From an uncultured Leifsonia sp. (GTDB lineage: Bacteria; Actinomycetota; Actinomycetes; Actinomycetales; Microbacteriaceae): a stretch of 64,000 nucleotides of DNA. The stretch covers positions 1-64,000 of the forward strand of contig NZ_CAMFLC010000020.1 in assembly GCF_945957465.1 (NCBI RefSeq), written 5' to 3'. Made by a program: the position numbers and the translations under genes. Below the pieces are notes generated by a model. It made no database searches, had not been told where the DNA came from, and saw only the letters and a list, made by a program, of their open reading frames with translations. Positions 37,823-46,263 of the stretch are shown here, one piece after another; the first letter of the stretch is position 1; each line of letters opens with the position of its first letter.

Positions 37823-39439
37823 GTGCCGAGACCCACCACCCGAGGGCCAGGGGCAGCCGATACGAGGGCGCGAAGGCGCGCGCGGAGCCTGCCGACATTT
37901 CTCATCGCCTGGGCGATCGCCGCGACGATCGCCGCGCTCTGGGCGATCGCCACCCCGATCGCGGCATCGCCGGACGAGCCCGCCCACGTGGTGCGAGCAG
38001 CCTCAGTCGTGCGCGGAGACCTGCTCCCGTCGGGGCGATCGGGCGGTGAGGACCGCGTTCTGGTGCCTGCTGCGGTGGCGGACACCCAGCTCTTGACCTG
38101 CACCGCCTTCGCTCCGGACCGACCGGCGTCCTGCCAGTCGGACGTGCGCCGGCATCCGCCGGGCCTCGCCGAAGCGGACACCTCGGCCGGCAGGTATAAC
38201 CCGCTCTACTACGGGCTCGTCGGGTGGCCCAGCCTCATCCTTGAAGGCGCCGCGTCCCTGTACGCGATGCGGATCGTGAGTGGCATACTCGTCTCCGTCT
38301 TCACGGCGCTGACGGCGACCGTGATCGGAGGGTGGCGGCGTCGGCTGCTTCCGACTCTCGGTCTGTTGGTCGCCGTCACCCCCACCTTCATGTTCCTCGG
38401 CGGAATGGTGAATCCGAACGCGCTGGAGGCGACTGCTACGATGGCCGCGTTCACCGCGGCCCTGTCGTTGGTTCTGCATCCGGATCCGCGCCGGACCACG
38501 CTGCTCGCCGTGGTGCTCGGCGGGGCAGGGGCCGTCGCGGCGAACAGTCGCGGACTCTCCCCGCTCTGGCTGGCGGTCGTCCTGGGCGGTGTGTTCTTCG
38601 TCGCCCCGCGTCCCCGTGTATGGCAGGCGCTGCGGCCGGCCTCCGTTCGGATCGCTCTCGGCGTCATCGCTGCGGCCGCCGTCGCCGCCGTCACCTGGAC
38701 GCTGGTCGCCGGGGCGCTTCCGTCCCCCGCCGGTACCGTGCACTACCCCGGAGTCGGCACAAGCCCGTTCGCCGGCTTCGTGGCCACCGTGAGCAACACC
38801 TTCGACTACGGACGAGAGATGATCGGCCTGTTCGGCTGGCTCGACACGCCTGCACCCTTCGTCGTCTTCTTCCTCTGGTCCGCGTTCGTCGGTGTCGGGG
38901 CGGCCGCGGCGATCATCCTGCTCCGCCGCCGCCGCCGTCTCATCGCTATCGGCGGTATCGCGACTTTCGTGGCGCTGCCCGCGGTCGTCGCCGGCCTGTA
39001 CGTGACCACCGGCGGTTACATCTGGCAGGGGCGATACGCCCTCCCCCTGTTCGCCTGCCTCGCGATCCTCGTCGGGTCCCTGCTGCCGCCGCCGCGGCTA
39101 CGGACACGAACGCTGGTCGCCGTCATGACCGCCGCGTGGGGGTTCGCGCAGGTGGCCTCGTTCGCGACCGCTTTGAAGCGCTACGCGACCGGTTACACAT
39201 CGAGCTGGGTCGAGTTCGCACGCGAGCCGCTGTGGCAACCGCCGGGTGGGTCGGTCGGCATCATCGCCCTGGCGCTGCTGGTGTTCGCCGCCGCGGCGGT
39301 GGCGGCAGGACTGTTCGCGTGTTCTGGGGCCCGCCCTGTGGTGTCCGGCCCGCCGAAGAATCCGTCCGAAAGGACCTCAACCTCCGCTCAGTGGGCGGGC
39401 ACGGCCTCGACCTCGATGCCCGCGGAGGGGCAGGCCTGA
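37823..39439 (+). CDS. DUF2142 multi-pass membrane protein, GT-C-like
   Basis: The 538-residue protein has about 11-12 membrane helices. After the first helix it has an extracytoplasmic acidic motif SPDEPAHVVRA, the pattern of GT-C transferases that use polyprenyl-phosphate sugars. DUF2142 members are found in cell-surface polysaccharide loci. Position directly after the polyprenyl-phosphate-sugar synthase and DUF2304 pair suggests it transfers that sugar onto a polymer outside the membrane (inference). GTG at 37823 has a TATCCT box 6 bases upstream. Its last 52 bases overlap the convergent gene at 39388. Confidence 0.85.
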   Translation: MPRPTTRGPGAADTRARRRARSLPTFLIAWAIAATIAALWAIATPIAASPDEPAHVVRAASVVRGDLLPSGRSGGEDRVLVPAAVADTQLLTCTAFAPDRPASCQSDVRRHPPGLAEADTSAGRYNPLYYGLVGWPSLILEGAASLYAMRIVSGILVSVFTALTATVIGGWRRRLLPTLGLLVAVTPTFMFLGGMVNPNALEATATMAAFTAALSLVLHPDPRRTTLLAVVLGGAGAVAANSRGLSPLWLAVVLGGVFFVAPRPRVWQALRPASVRIALGVIAAAAVAAVTWTLVAGALPSPAGTVHYPGVGTSPFAGFVATVSNTFDYGREMIGLFGWLDTPAPFVVFFLWSAFVGVGAAAAIILLRRRRRLIAIGGIATFVALPAVVAGLYVTTGGYIWQGRYALPLFACLAILVGSLLPPPRLRTRTLVAVMTAAWGFAQVASFATALKRYATGYTSSWVEFAREPLWQPPGGSVGIIALALLVFAAAAVAAGLFACSGARPVVSGPPKNPSERTSTSAQWAGTASTSMPAEGQA

Positions 39440-39759
39440 CCTACTTCGGTTGCGAGCCGGGCGTCGGCGCTCAGCACCTGGAGGCCCGGGCCGACTACGC
39501 CGGCGAGCGTGCAGAGGCTCGCGGCGGCGCCGGCTCCCAGGCCGTATGCGGCCACCCGGATCGGAAACGCCCCCGGGTCGAGACCCGCGTGCAGCTGCAG
39601 GAGCCAGAAGTTCATATACTTCTCGCCGGGCAGCCCTGATCGCCAGTACACGACTGCGCGGCCGCTCTGTAGCGCCCGGGCTACGTCCGATAGGCAAGTG
39701 TCGTCCACGAACAGCGCGCGATCGACGATGGCGCCTGGTGAATCAGACCGCCGGTCCAA
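39388..39759 (-). CDS. Hypothetical protein, end of the flippase operon
   Basis: I do not recognise this 123-residue protein. It is soluble with no membrane helix or signal peptide and contains WRSGLPGEKYMNFWLLQLH and VVGPGLQVLSADARLATEVG. Third codon positions are mostly G or C, as in its neighbours, and its ATG overlaps the preceding gene's stop region by 17 bases, which supports expression. It may be an accessory to polysaccharide export. Its last 52 bases are antisense to the end of the DUF2142 gene. Confidence 0.6.
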   Translation of the reverse strand: MDRRSDSPGAIVDRALFVDDTCLSDVARALQSGRAVVYWRSGLPGEKYMNFWLLQLHAGLDPGAFPIRVAAYGLGAGAAASLCTLAGVVGPGLQVLSADARLATEVGQACPSAGIEVEAVPAH

Positions 39760-40027
39760 TGAGAGCCGCGAACCAGACGACCGGCGGAGGCTCAGGGAGC
39801 ACCGGCCGCTCGTCGCGGTTCCAGGTCAGGGCGGCGCACACCCCGGTCACCGTCGCGGCGAATGCCAGCGCCCAACCGCTGCGGCGACGGATCGCGAGGA
39901 AAACCGGCACCCCGCACAGGATGAAATGGAACCAGATCGGCCAGCCGATCGCTGTCAGCGCCGCCGACGCCACGACCAGCGCGACCAGTACCACGGCGGC
40001 GACGACCGCGAGGCGCGGGCGCCTCAT
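39743..40027 (-). CDS. Small two- to three-helix membrane protein
   Basis: No family is recognised. The 94-residue product has hydrophobic segments LAVVAAVVLVALVVASAALT and IWFHFILCGVPVFLAIRR, then WALAFAATVTGVCAAL. A proline-rich tail follows. ATG at 40027 overlaps the flippase stop by 4 bases (ATGA), so it is translationally coupled. The long frame that continues upstream through the flippase gene is a shadow. It may be a partner of the flippase. Confidence 0.7.
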   Translation of the reverse strand: MRRPRLAVVAAVVLVALVVASAALTAIGWPIWFHFILCGVPVFLAIRRRSGWALAFAATVTGVCAALTWNRDERPVLPEPPPVVWFAALIGPAV

Positions 40028-41298
40028 GCCGCTGATGGTCGGGTGCTCGGCCGACGCGCGAGGAACCCCAGATGAGTCAGCAGGCCGACCAACGGCCCCA
40101 CGCAGAGCGCGATCACGCTCTTGGCAGCCGGATCGAGCGGAAGTAGCAACGCGCCGATGACCAGCAGGGCGGCGACGACCCATCCGGTCGTGAAGCCCAG
40201 GTGATCGTTTCGCGCCAGGGTGGCCGGTCCCGTCACGCAGAGCGCTGCGGTCGCGCCGGCCGACGCCACGATGAGGGCGATCTCCCAGGAGCTGATCGGG
40301 AAGTCCTTGCCGAACCAGTGCAAGACCTCGGGACCGATCCACCAGGCGAGCAGGCTCGCGACGGCCGTGACGACGGCGACGCCGCAGAGGATGACGAGCA
40401 GGGATCGCCCGAGCCGGCCGGCGTGGTCGCGGAAGTAGACCACGAGGAAGCTCTGCATCGCGAGCACGGGGATGACCAGCGGCGCCCTGGTCAGGGTGAC
40501 GACTGCGATGACGGCAGCCGCCGCCACCGGCTGGTCCGGCGAGGTGACTCCGAGGATGAAGGGGAAACCGCTCACCATGATGGCCGTCGCCGCCGACCCG
40601 ATGACCGTCCGGGACGCGTTCCAGGCGAGACCGCGGAAGCCGACGTCGAGCCGAGTTCGCCCACGCACGCTCGAACGCACGATCAGCCAGGTGGCAGCGA
40701 TCGAGAGCGGGAACGGCAGGACCATCGCGACGACCAGGACGAGCAGGGGCGCCCCGCTCCAGGCGGCGGCCGCAATGAAGACGGCTCGAAGTCCGGCGTC
40801 GATCGTGATCATCCAGGCCAGCACGATCCAGCGGTGCAACCCGTAGAGCGTGCCGCTCAGCGCGGCGACGAAGACATAGGATGCCGCGCCGGCTCCGACG
40901 AGCACGACGATCGAGATCGGATCGGTCTCGATCGTCTGCGGCGCCCAGAACACCCCGGCGACGACGAAGACGATGAACGCGACCCCCGCCGCCACCAACG
41001 CGAAACGTGCGGTGACCGATCCGCCGGCACGGGGAGCTCCCGGCTCGACGACCACCGTCGCGCGCGAGACCTCCTGCTGAATGCCCGCGAGCGCTCCGAC
41101 CACGAGGTAGAGGACCGACCACACGATGCTGTACTGGAGGTACGCCACGTCGCTCAGGGCCGCGAGAACGATCGCCTGAAGCAGGTAGGTCAGGCCGCCC
41201 GCGACGATGGTGGCGACCAGGATCGCGGACGCTCCGCCGAAGCGGGCGTTCACACGAGGTGCGTCGGCTTCCACGGGATGGTCAGCGGATGCGGTCAC
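40024..41298 (-). CDS. Polysaccharide flippase-like membrane protein (Wzx/MATE-type)
   Basis: The 424-residue protein has about 12 membrane helices, for example AILVATIVAGGLTYLLQAIVL, and the RATVVVEPGAP loop after the second helix. Size and pattern fit the oligosaccharidyl-lipid flippase superfamily, which moves lipid-linked sugars across the membrane. There is no firm sequence motif, so a general polysaccharide biosynthesis membrane protein is the safe call. The GTG at 41298 (MTASADHPVEAD) overlaps the upstream epimerase gene by 17 bases; the longer frame is a shadow. Confidence 0.82.
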   Translation of the reverse strand: MTASADHPVEADAPRVNARFGGASAILVATIVAGGLTYLLQAIVLAALSDVAYLQYSIVWSVLYLVVGALAGIQQEVSRATVVVEPGAPRAGGSVTARFALVAAGVAFIVFVVAGVFWAPQTIETDPISIVVLVGAGAASYVFVAALSGTLYGLHRWIVLAWMITIDAGLRAVFIAAAAWSGAPLLVLVVAMVLPFPLSIAATWLIVRSSVRGRTRLDVGFRGLAWNASRTVIGSAATAIMVSGFPFILGVTSPDQPVAAAAVIAVVTLTRAPLVIPVLAMQSFLVVYFRDHAGRLGRSLLVILCGVAVVTAVASLLAWWIGPEVLHWFGKDFPISSWEIALIVASAGATAALCVTGPATLARNDHLGFTTGWVVAALLVIGALLLPLDPAAKSVIALCVGPLVGLLTHLGFLARRPSTRPSAA

Positions 41299-42367
41299 TC
41301 TGACCCGCCATCCATTCCTGGAGCATCGCGATACCCGACACCAGCGTGTGCTGCGGCCGCCATCCCAAGCGAACAACGGTCGCCGAGATGTCGCACGACG
41401 CGCTGCGCACATCGCCGTCACGGAACTGCCCGGTGATGTGCGGACCCGGAGCGCCGTGATAGGCAGCGATGGCCGAGGCGAGCTCGAGCACCGTCGTGGG
41501 CGTGCCGGAGCCGATGTCGAATGTCGCGCCGTCGACGACCGCGGAGGGCGCAAAGACCGCTGCTTCGAAGGCCGAGACCACATCGTCGATGAGGACGAAG
41601 TCGCGCGTGATCGCGCCGTCCTCGTAGACCGGGATGCTCCTGCCAGCCTCGGCGAGCTGGGAGAACAGCGAGACGATCCCGGTGTAGGAGTTGATGAGCG
41701 ACTGTCCGGGACCGTACACGTTCTGCAATCGCAGCACGACAGGTTCGGCGCCCTTCGCGCGCGCCCACGCCGTCAGGATGTTCTCCTGTGCGAGCTTCGT
41801 CGCGCCGTAGACGCTGGTGGGCGCCGGCGGGGTGGCGTCAGCAGCGGACGCGAGTGGGCGCGCGCCGTCGAAGTCCCAGTCGCCCGCCTCGAGCTGGGCG
41901 TGTGAGCGCTGGCCGGGCGAGAAGACCGCACCGTCCGCGCGCTGCCAGCGCCCTTCGCCGTAGACGGCACGGCTGCTGCTGAGCAGGATGCGCGCCGGCA
42001 CAAAGCCGGCACGGCTGAAGGCGTCGAGCATGCGCGTGGTCCCGGTCACGTTCACCTCGGCGTGGCGGCTCGCCTCGTCGAGCGACTGTGCGGTGCCGGT
42101 CTCGGCGGCGAGGTGGATGACGATGTCCGGTCGCACCTCGTCGAGCACCGACTCCCAGGTGGAGCGCTGCGTCACATCGCCGACAACCAGTTCGACGCCG
42201 GGATGCAGAGCGAGGGGACGTTCCCCGCCGGGGTGGACCTGCGGATGGAGGTTGTCGAGCGCGATCCAGCGCCCGGCACGGTCGGCCAGCCGCCGCGACA
42301 GGGCGGCACCGATGAATCCCGCGCCGCCGGTGACGAGCACCGTGGGCAGGGCCGTTCGAGCCGTCAT
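41282..42367 (-). CDS. NAD-dependent sugar-nucleotide epimerase/dehydratase
   Basis: The 361-residue extended SDR enzyme has VTGGAGFIGAALSRRL, the active-site LSSSRAVYGEG and SVYGATKLAQENIL, and LRLQNVYGPGQSL. An insertion between the Ser and Tyr motifs (about residues 140-175) is longer than in GalE. The substrate is probably a nucleotide sugar but is not defined. Its ATG overlaps the acyltransferase stop (ATGA), and its end overlaps the flippase start by 17 bases, so it belongs to the same operon. Confidence 0.9.
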   Translation of the reverse strand: MTARTALPTVLVTGGAGFIGAALSRRLADRAGRWIALDNLHPQVHPGGERPLALHPGVELVVGDVTQRSTWESVLDEVRPDIVIHLAAETGTAQSLDEASRHAEVNVTGTTRMLDAFSRAGFVPARILLSSSRAVYGEGRWQRADGAVFSPGQRSHAQLEAGDWDFDGARPLASAADATPPAPTSVYGATKLAQENILTAWARAKGAEPVVLRLQNVYGPGQSLINSYTGIVSLFSQLAEAGRSIPVYEDGAITRDFVLIDDVVSAFEAAVFAPSAVVDGATFDIGSGTPTTVLELASAIAAYHGAPGPHITGQFRDGDVRSASCDISATVVRLGWRPQHTLVSGIAMLQEWMAGQSDRIR

Positions 42368-43650
42368 GCCGCCGGCGCCGTGCGACGCACCCGCGACCAC
42401 CAGTAGCGCAGGCCGCGGCCCGGTCCCCACCCCTTGATGGCGAGCGCGTGCTTCTCGACGCCGTGCCAACTGGCCCAGGCGAATGCCGTGGCGATGATCA
42501 GGCAGATGACGGTGTACGGGATGTAGCCGAGCTTGTACCAGCCCAGCTGTGCCACCATCTGCTGGACCAGGAAGCCCCACACGTACAGCCCGTACGAATA
42601 GTCGTTCTTCGCGCCGATGCGCTTGAGAGCGTCGGGAAGCTTCGCGGCGAGCCAGAACATGACGTACGCGAACGCCGGGAACCCGACGACCTGGAATCCG
42701 CCCTTGAACGCGGTGAATACGCTGATCGCACTCGAGAACAGGAAGAGCCGCCAGTCGAGCACGATCTTGTCGGCATAGAGCGCGAACGTGCCGCCGATCA
42801 TGAAGATGAGTCCCAGGTTGACCAGGAACTGGTCGCCGAGGTACGGGACGATGCTGTTGAAGCCGGCGCCGCTGAAGCGCGCCATCTGCATCCCGAGCAG
42901 GACGAGCGTGAGCAGCGGCAGCAGGATGCGGAACCGCTTCAGGACGCCGAAGAGCACGAACGCTCCGATGATCAAGTAGCAGGTCCACTCGTAGGTCAGC
43001 GTCCAGAGCGACCCGTTGAAGACGCTTCCGCCCCCGACGGCATGCCCGTACGGTGTCTGGGAGAAGATGTCGTTGATCCCCCACTGGTGGATGGTGAGCT
43101 TCCAGTTCACCGCGATGTACTGCAGGGGGCCGGTCGGGTAGGCGGTGAAGTACTGCTGCATCGTGTGACCTTCGGCCAGCCAGAACGCCGGCCCGATCAC
43201 GAACGCGGACAGCACCAGGACGGCGAGGAAGGCGGGGAAGATCCGCAGGACCCGGGCCCACATGTACTGGAGGATGTCGTTCCTCGTGCCCGACTTCGTG
43301 ATCAGGTATCCGCTGATCGCGAAGAAGCCGATGACGGCGAACCCACCGAGGTTCTGCTGATTCTCGCTCCAGCGCTGCACCGGGTCCTCCCCTCGACCGC
43401 TCAGCGGGAAGCCGTGCGAGACGATCACCGCGGCGGCGAGGATGAGCCGGATGAGGCCGAGGGCGTTGTGCCGTCCGCTCAGGCCCTCGCTGAGAGGGAC
43501 CGGGACGGCGGCGGTGCGCAGCCAGTCGCGTGTCGAGCCCAGTGCTCGCGCTGCGCGACCCTGCTTCGCGGGCTCCTGTCCGCCGGACGCCGGCGCGGGC
43601 GGGGATACTGAGGCTCCGCCGTCCTCGCGTTCGGGAGTGCTGATTGCCAT
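42364..43650 (-). CDS. Acyltransferase 3 family membrane protein
   Basis: This family (OafA/NodX type) O-acylates exported sugars. The 428-residue product has a Pro-rich cytoplasmic N-terminus of about 65 residues and then about 10 membrane helices. It carries IVSHGFPLSG, with the likely catalytic His, and RVLRIFPAFLAVLVLSAFVI. SLWTLTYEWTCYL is the family's second conserved motif. I chose ATG at 43650, 8 bases after the fusion glycosyltransferase stop. Likely role: acetylation of the glycopolymer made by this operon. Confidence 0.9.
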   Translation of the reverse strand: MAISTPEREDGGASVSPPAPASGGQEPAKQGRAARALGSTRDWLRTAAVPVPLSEGLSGRHNALGLIRLILAAAVIVSHGFPLSGRGEDPVQRWSENQQNLGGFAVIGFFAISGYLITKSGTRNDILQYMWARVLRIFPAFLAVLVLSAFVIGPAFWLAEGHTMQQYFTAYPTGPLQYIAVNWKLTIHQWGINDIFSQTPYGHAVGGGSVFNGSLWTLTYEWTCYLIIGAFVLFGVLKRFRILLPLLTLVLLGMQMARFSGAGFNSIVPYLGDQFLVNLGLIFMIGGTFALYADKIVLDWRLFLFSSAISVFTAFKGGFQVVGFPAFAYVMFWLAAKLPDALKRIGAKNDYSYGLYVWGFLVQQMVAQLGWYKLGYIPYTVICLIIATAFAWASWHGVEKHALAIKGWGPGRGLRYWWSRVRRTAPAA

Positions 43651-43658
43651 TAGAAGCC

Positions 43659-46145
43659 TTATCTCTTCCGGCGGAGCCGGTTCTGGACCTTGCGGGCGAC
43701 GACCTGCGGACCGCCGTTGCGGAGGTAGTGGACCACGAGCTCGGCATCGTGCCGCAGCCCGTGCTTCTTGCGCCGGGCCGGGCGCGACGACGGCACGAAC
43801 CCTGGCGCGAAGGTGCCGTCGGCGACGAGGTCGGCGGCGTGATGAGGCGAGTCGACGAACTCGACCAGCGGAGCGAGCACCGCCTCCCACGTGTACGACT
43901 GGCGCACGCGCTCGACGTTGTCGATCGAGCGGCGTCGGAAGTCCGCGTCGAAGAGGACCTTCTCGAGCGCTTCGGCAAGCGCGTCGACGTCCCCGGCCGG
44001 CACGGCGACGCCCAGGGACTCGGAGCGCACCAGATCCGCGAAGTGGTCGCCCTCGGTGACAACCATCGGCAAACCCGCCCAGAGATAGTCGAGAATGCGC
44101 GTGCGGAACGAGAACGTGGTCTCGATATGGGCGTGGTGCGTGCTCACGCCCGCGTCCGCCTCGAGCAGGTAGTTTTGACGGTCGGCGAACTCGACCCAGG
44201 TGTCGTTGAACACCACGACGCTGTCCAGGACGCCGAGTTCGGCGGCGAGACGCCGGGACTCCGCGACGATCTCCATCTCCGGCACGCCCGGGTGCGGGTG
44301 CTTCACCCCCTGGAAGAACAGGCGGGTCTCCGGGTGCGACTCGGCGACCTCAGCGACGGCGCGGATCAGGGTCTGCGGGTCGAACCAGTTGTAGAGGCCG
44401 CCGCTCCAGATCAGGATCTTCTCGTCATCGCCGAACCCCTCGCGGACGCCGCGGAGCACGGGCTTGACGTGCACAGGCGGCTCGCTCGAGAGACCGAACG
44501 GGACGACGGCGATCAGTCCGTCGAGATCCGGGTCGCCTTCGTAGGTCGCGGGGTTGACGCGCCCGAGGCCCGCGAGCTGCCCGAGGTAGAAGTGCTTCTG
44601 CCGCTCGGAGGCGCACAGGAAGAAATCGGCGCGCGCGAGCTGCTCGTTGAGCACCTCCGTCGCGTCCGACACCTGACGCTTCCACTGGGCTTCCGGCAAC
44701 TGCCGCGCCTGCTCCAACTGCTCGAGGTGCATCGGGTCGTAGATGTCGGCCACGATGATCTTGGCCGAGGTTCGGATGGACTCGAACAGTGCCATCGCGA
44801 GCCCCTGGAAGACGATGACATCGGCCCACTGCTCGAGCGCCTTCATGGCGCGGTCGTCTCCGGGACGGACCGTGACGAGATCGAACGGCGCGGTGATGTC
44901 GCCGACCCCCTCGAGCGAGGCCAGCGTCACGGAGTGGCGGGCGGAGAGCGCCTCGGCGATGTTCCACGCTCGGATCGCCGGACCAGCCATCCGCGGACCG
45001 AGCGGGTCTCCGGTGATGACGAGCACCTTGATGCCGGCCGGGCCGCCGAGCACGTCGAACGACTCGACAAGGGATTCGTAGCCCTCGAGGTAGCGGTCCG
45101 TGGTGAAAGAGGGGGCGTCGTTCTGGCCGAAGAGTCGCCAGAGCTGCGCGTCGGAGACCACGCGAGTCGCCTGGATCTCCTCGCGCTTGGCCCTGAGCTC
45201 GGGCAGGTGCTCGACGAACTGGTCGATCGCATAGAGGCTCGACAGAACGACCTTGGGTACGTCGGTCGTCGCCGCCGAGTCGTCATCGCCGGACCGCAGA
45301 TCGAAAGCGGTGGAGTCGACGCCGCCCTTCTCGGTCCCGCGCCGGACCGACAGCGCCATCGTCGCCTGGAGGGTCGTGCCGAGGGCTTCCTCGCCCAGGT
45401 TCTTGTATTGCGTGTAGAGGGCGTTGCGCTCGAGGAGGTAGTCCTCTTTGTACGCTCCGAACCCGCCCATCGATGCGTGGTGCTTGTGGAACGCGACGGA
45501 TGCCGGCTCATAGACGTAGCGCCAGCCGGCGAGATTGAGCCGCCAGCCGAGGTCGACGTCCTCGAAGAACATGAAGTAGGACTCGTCGAAGCCGCCGAGG
45601 GCGTCGAAGACGTCGCGGCGCACGAACATCGCAGAGCCCGTTCCGAAGAGCACGTCGTGGGCGCGGCCGTCATCGGTGGGGGCGGGCTCCGCCGTCAGCG
45701 GCTTGTAGCCCATGCCGAACCAGGTCAGGGCGGCGTCGATGTAGTCGACTTTCTCGCCCTCCCAGTCGAGCACCCTGCTCGCGATGGCGCCGATGCGCGC
45801 GTTCTCGCCGAACCGTGCCAGGGCGGCGCGGATCCAGGCGTCGTCCGGCCGCGCGTCGTTGTTGAGGAACGCCACGAACTCGCCGGAGCTCTTCGCGACA
45901 CCGAGGTTGCACCCGCCCGCGAACCCGAGGTTCTCCTGCGAATCGACGATGACCACAGACGGGTCGGCCTCCGCCCGCAGCCTCTCCAGGCTGTCGTCGC
46001 CCGAGCCGTTCTCCACCACGACGATCTCGAGGCGCTCGGCGGGCCAGTCGATCTCGCGCAGATAGCGGAGCGCCTGGAGCGTGTCGTCCGTCCCACGGAA
46101 GTTGACCAAGACGACCGAGACGACGCCGGGATTCCTCGCTGTCAT
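43659..46145 (-). CDS. Bifunctional GT2-GT4 glycosyltransferase fusion
   Basis: The 828-residue protein has two catalytic domains. Residues 1-330 are a GT2 domain with SVVLVNFRGTDDTLQALRYL, NLGFAGGCNLGVA, FLNNDARPDDAWIRAAL and FFEDVDLGWRLNLAGW. A linker of about 70 residues follows. Residues 410-780 are a GT4-like domain with MAGPAIRAWNIAEAL, IIVADIYDPMHLEQLEQ and SFRTRILDYLWAGLPMVVTE. A basic C-terminus follows. It should add two sugars in succession. ATG at 46145 has AAGGA and a TAGAAT -10 box (complement of 46177-46182). It leads the flippase operon. Confidence 0.92.
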   Translation of the reverse strand: MTARNPGVVSVVLVNFRGTDDTLQALRYLREIDWPAERLEIVVVENGSGDDSLERLRAEADPSVVIVDSQENLGFAGGCNLGVAKSSGEFVAFLNNDARPDDAWIRAALARFGENARIGAIASRVLDWEGEKVDYIDAALTWFGMGYKPLTAEPAPTDDGRAHDVLFGTGSAMFVRRDVFDALGGFDESYFMFFEDVDLGWRLNLAGWRYVYEPASVAFHKHHASMGGFGAYKEDYLLERNALYTQYKNLGEEALGTTLQATMALSVRRGTEKGGVDSTAFDLRSGDDDSAATTDVPKVVLSSLYAIDQFVEHLPELRAKREEIQATRVVSDAQLWRLFGQNDAPSFTTDRYLEGYESLVESFDVLGGPAGIKVLVITGDPLGPRMAGPAIRAWNIAEALSARHSVTLASLEGVGDITAPFDLVTVRPGDDRAMKALEQWADVIVFQGLAMALFESIRTSAKIIVADIYDPMHLEQLEQARQLPEAQWKRQVSDATEVLNEQLARADFFLCASERQKHFYLGQLAGLGRVNPATYEGDPDLDGLIAVVPFGLSSEPPVHVKPVLRGVREGFGDDEKILIWSGGLYNWFDPQTLIRAVAEVAESHPETRLFFQGVKHPHPGVPEMEIVAESRRLAAELGVLDSVVVFNDTWVEFADRQNYLLEADAGVSTHHAHIETTFSFRTRILDYLWAGLPMVVTEGDHFADLVRSESLGVAVPAGDVDALAEALEKVLFDADFRRRSIDNVERVRQSYTWEAVLAPLVEFVDSPHHAADLVADGTFAPGFVPSSRPARRKKHGLRHDAELVVHYLRNGGPQVVARKVQNRLRRKR

Positions 46146-46176
46146 TGCATCCTTTTCATCGCGGGCAATGGCGTCG

Positions 46177-46182
46177 ATTCTA
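46177..46182 (-). promoter_or_regulatory. -10 box of the flippase operon
   Basis: Minus-strand TAGAAT, a near-consensus hexamer, about 31 bases before the ATG of the GT2-GT4 fusion. No clear -35. It shares a 118-base divergent gap with the gene at 46264, where TACTGT (46219-46224) is a weaker candidate. Confidence 0.5.
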
Positions 46183-46263
46183 GCAAAGGCCGCGCAGCCC
46201 CGGCCGGGACGCGCATGGTACTGTCCCAAACGGACTTCTTCGAAAGAGAATACGGAACTCACA

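Noticed and set aside
41282-44062. Epimerase fused to an upstream domain (926 residues)
   Set aside because: The upstream part is out of frame with the acyltransferase and fusion genes; ATG at 42367 restores the normal epimerase.
45784-46065. Small forward gene inside the fusion gene
   Set aside because: Antisense to the GT2 domain, no motifs, no independent start signals.
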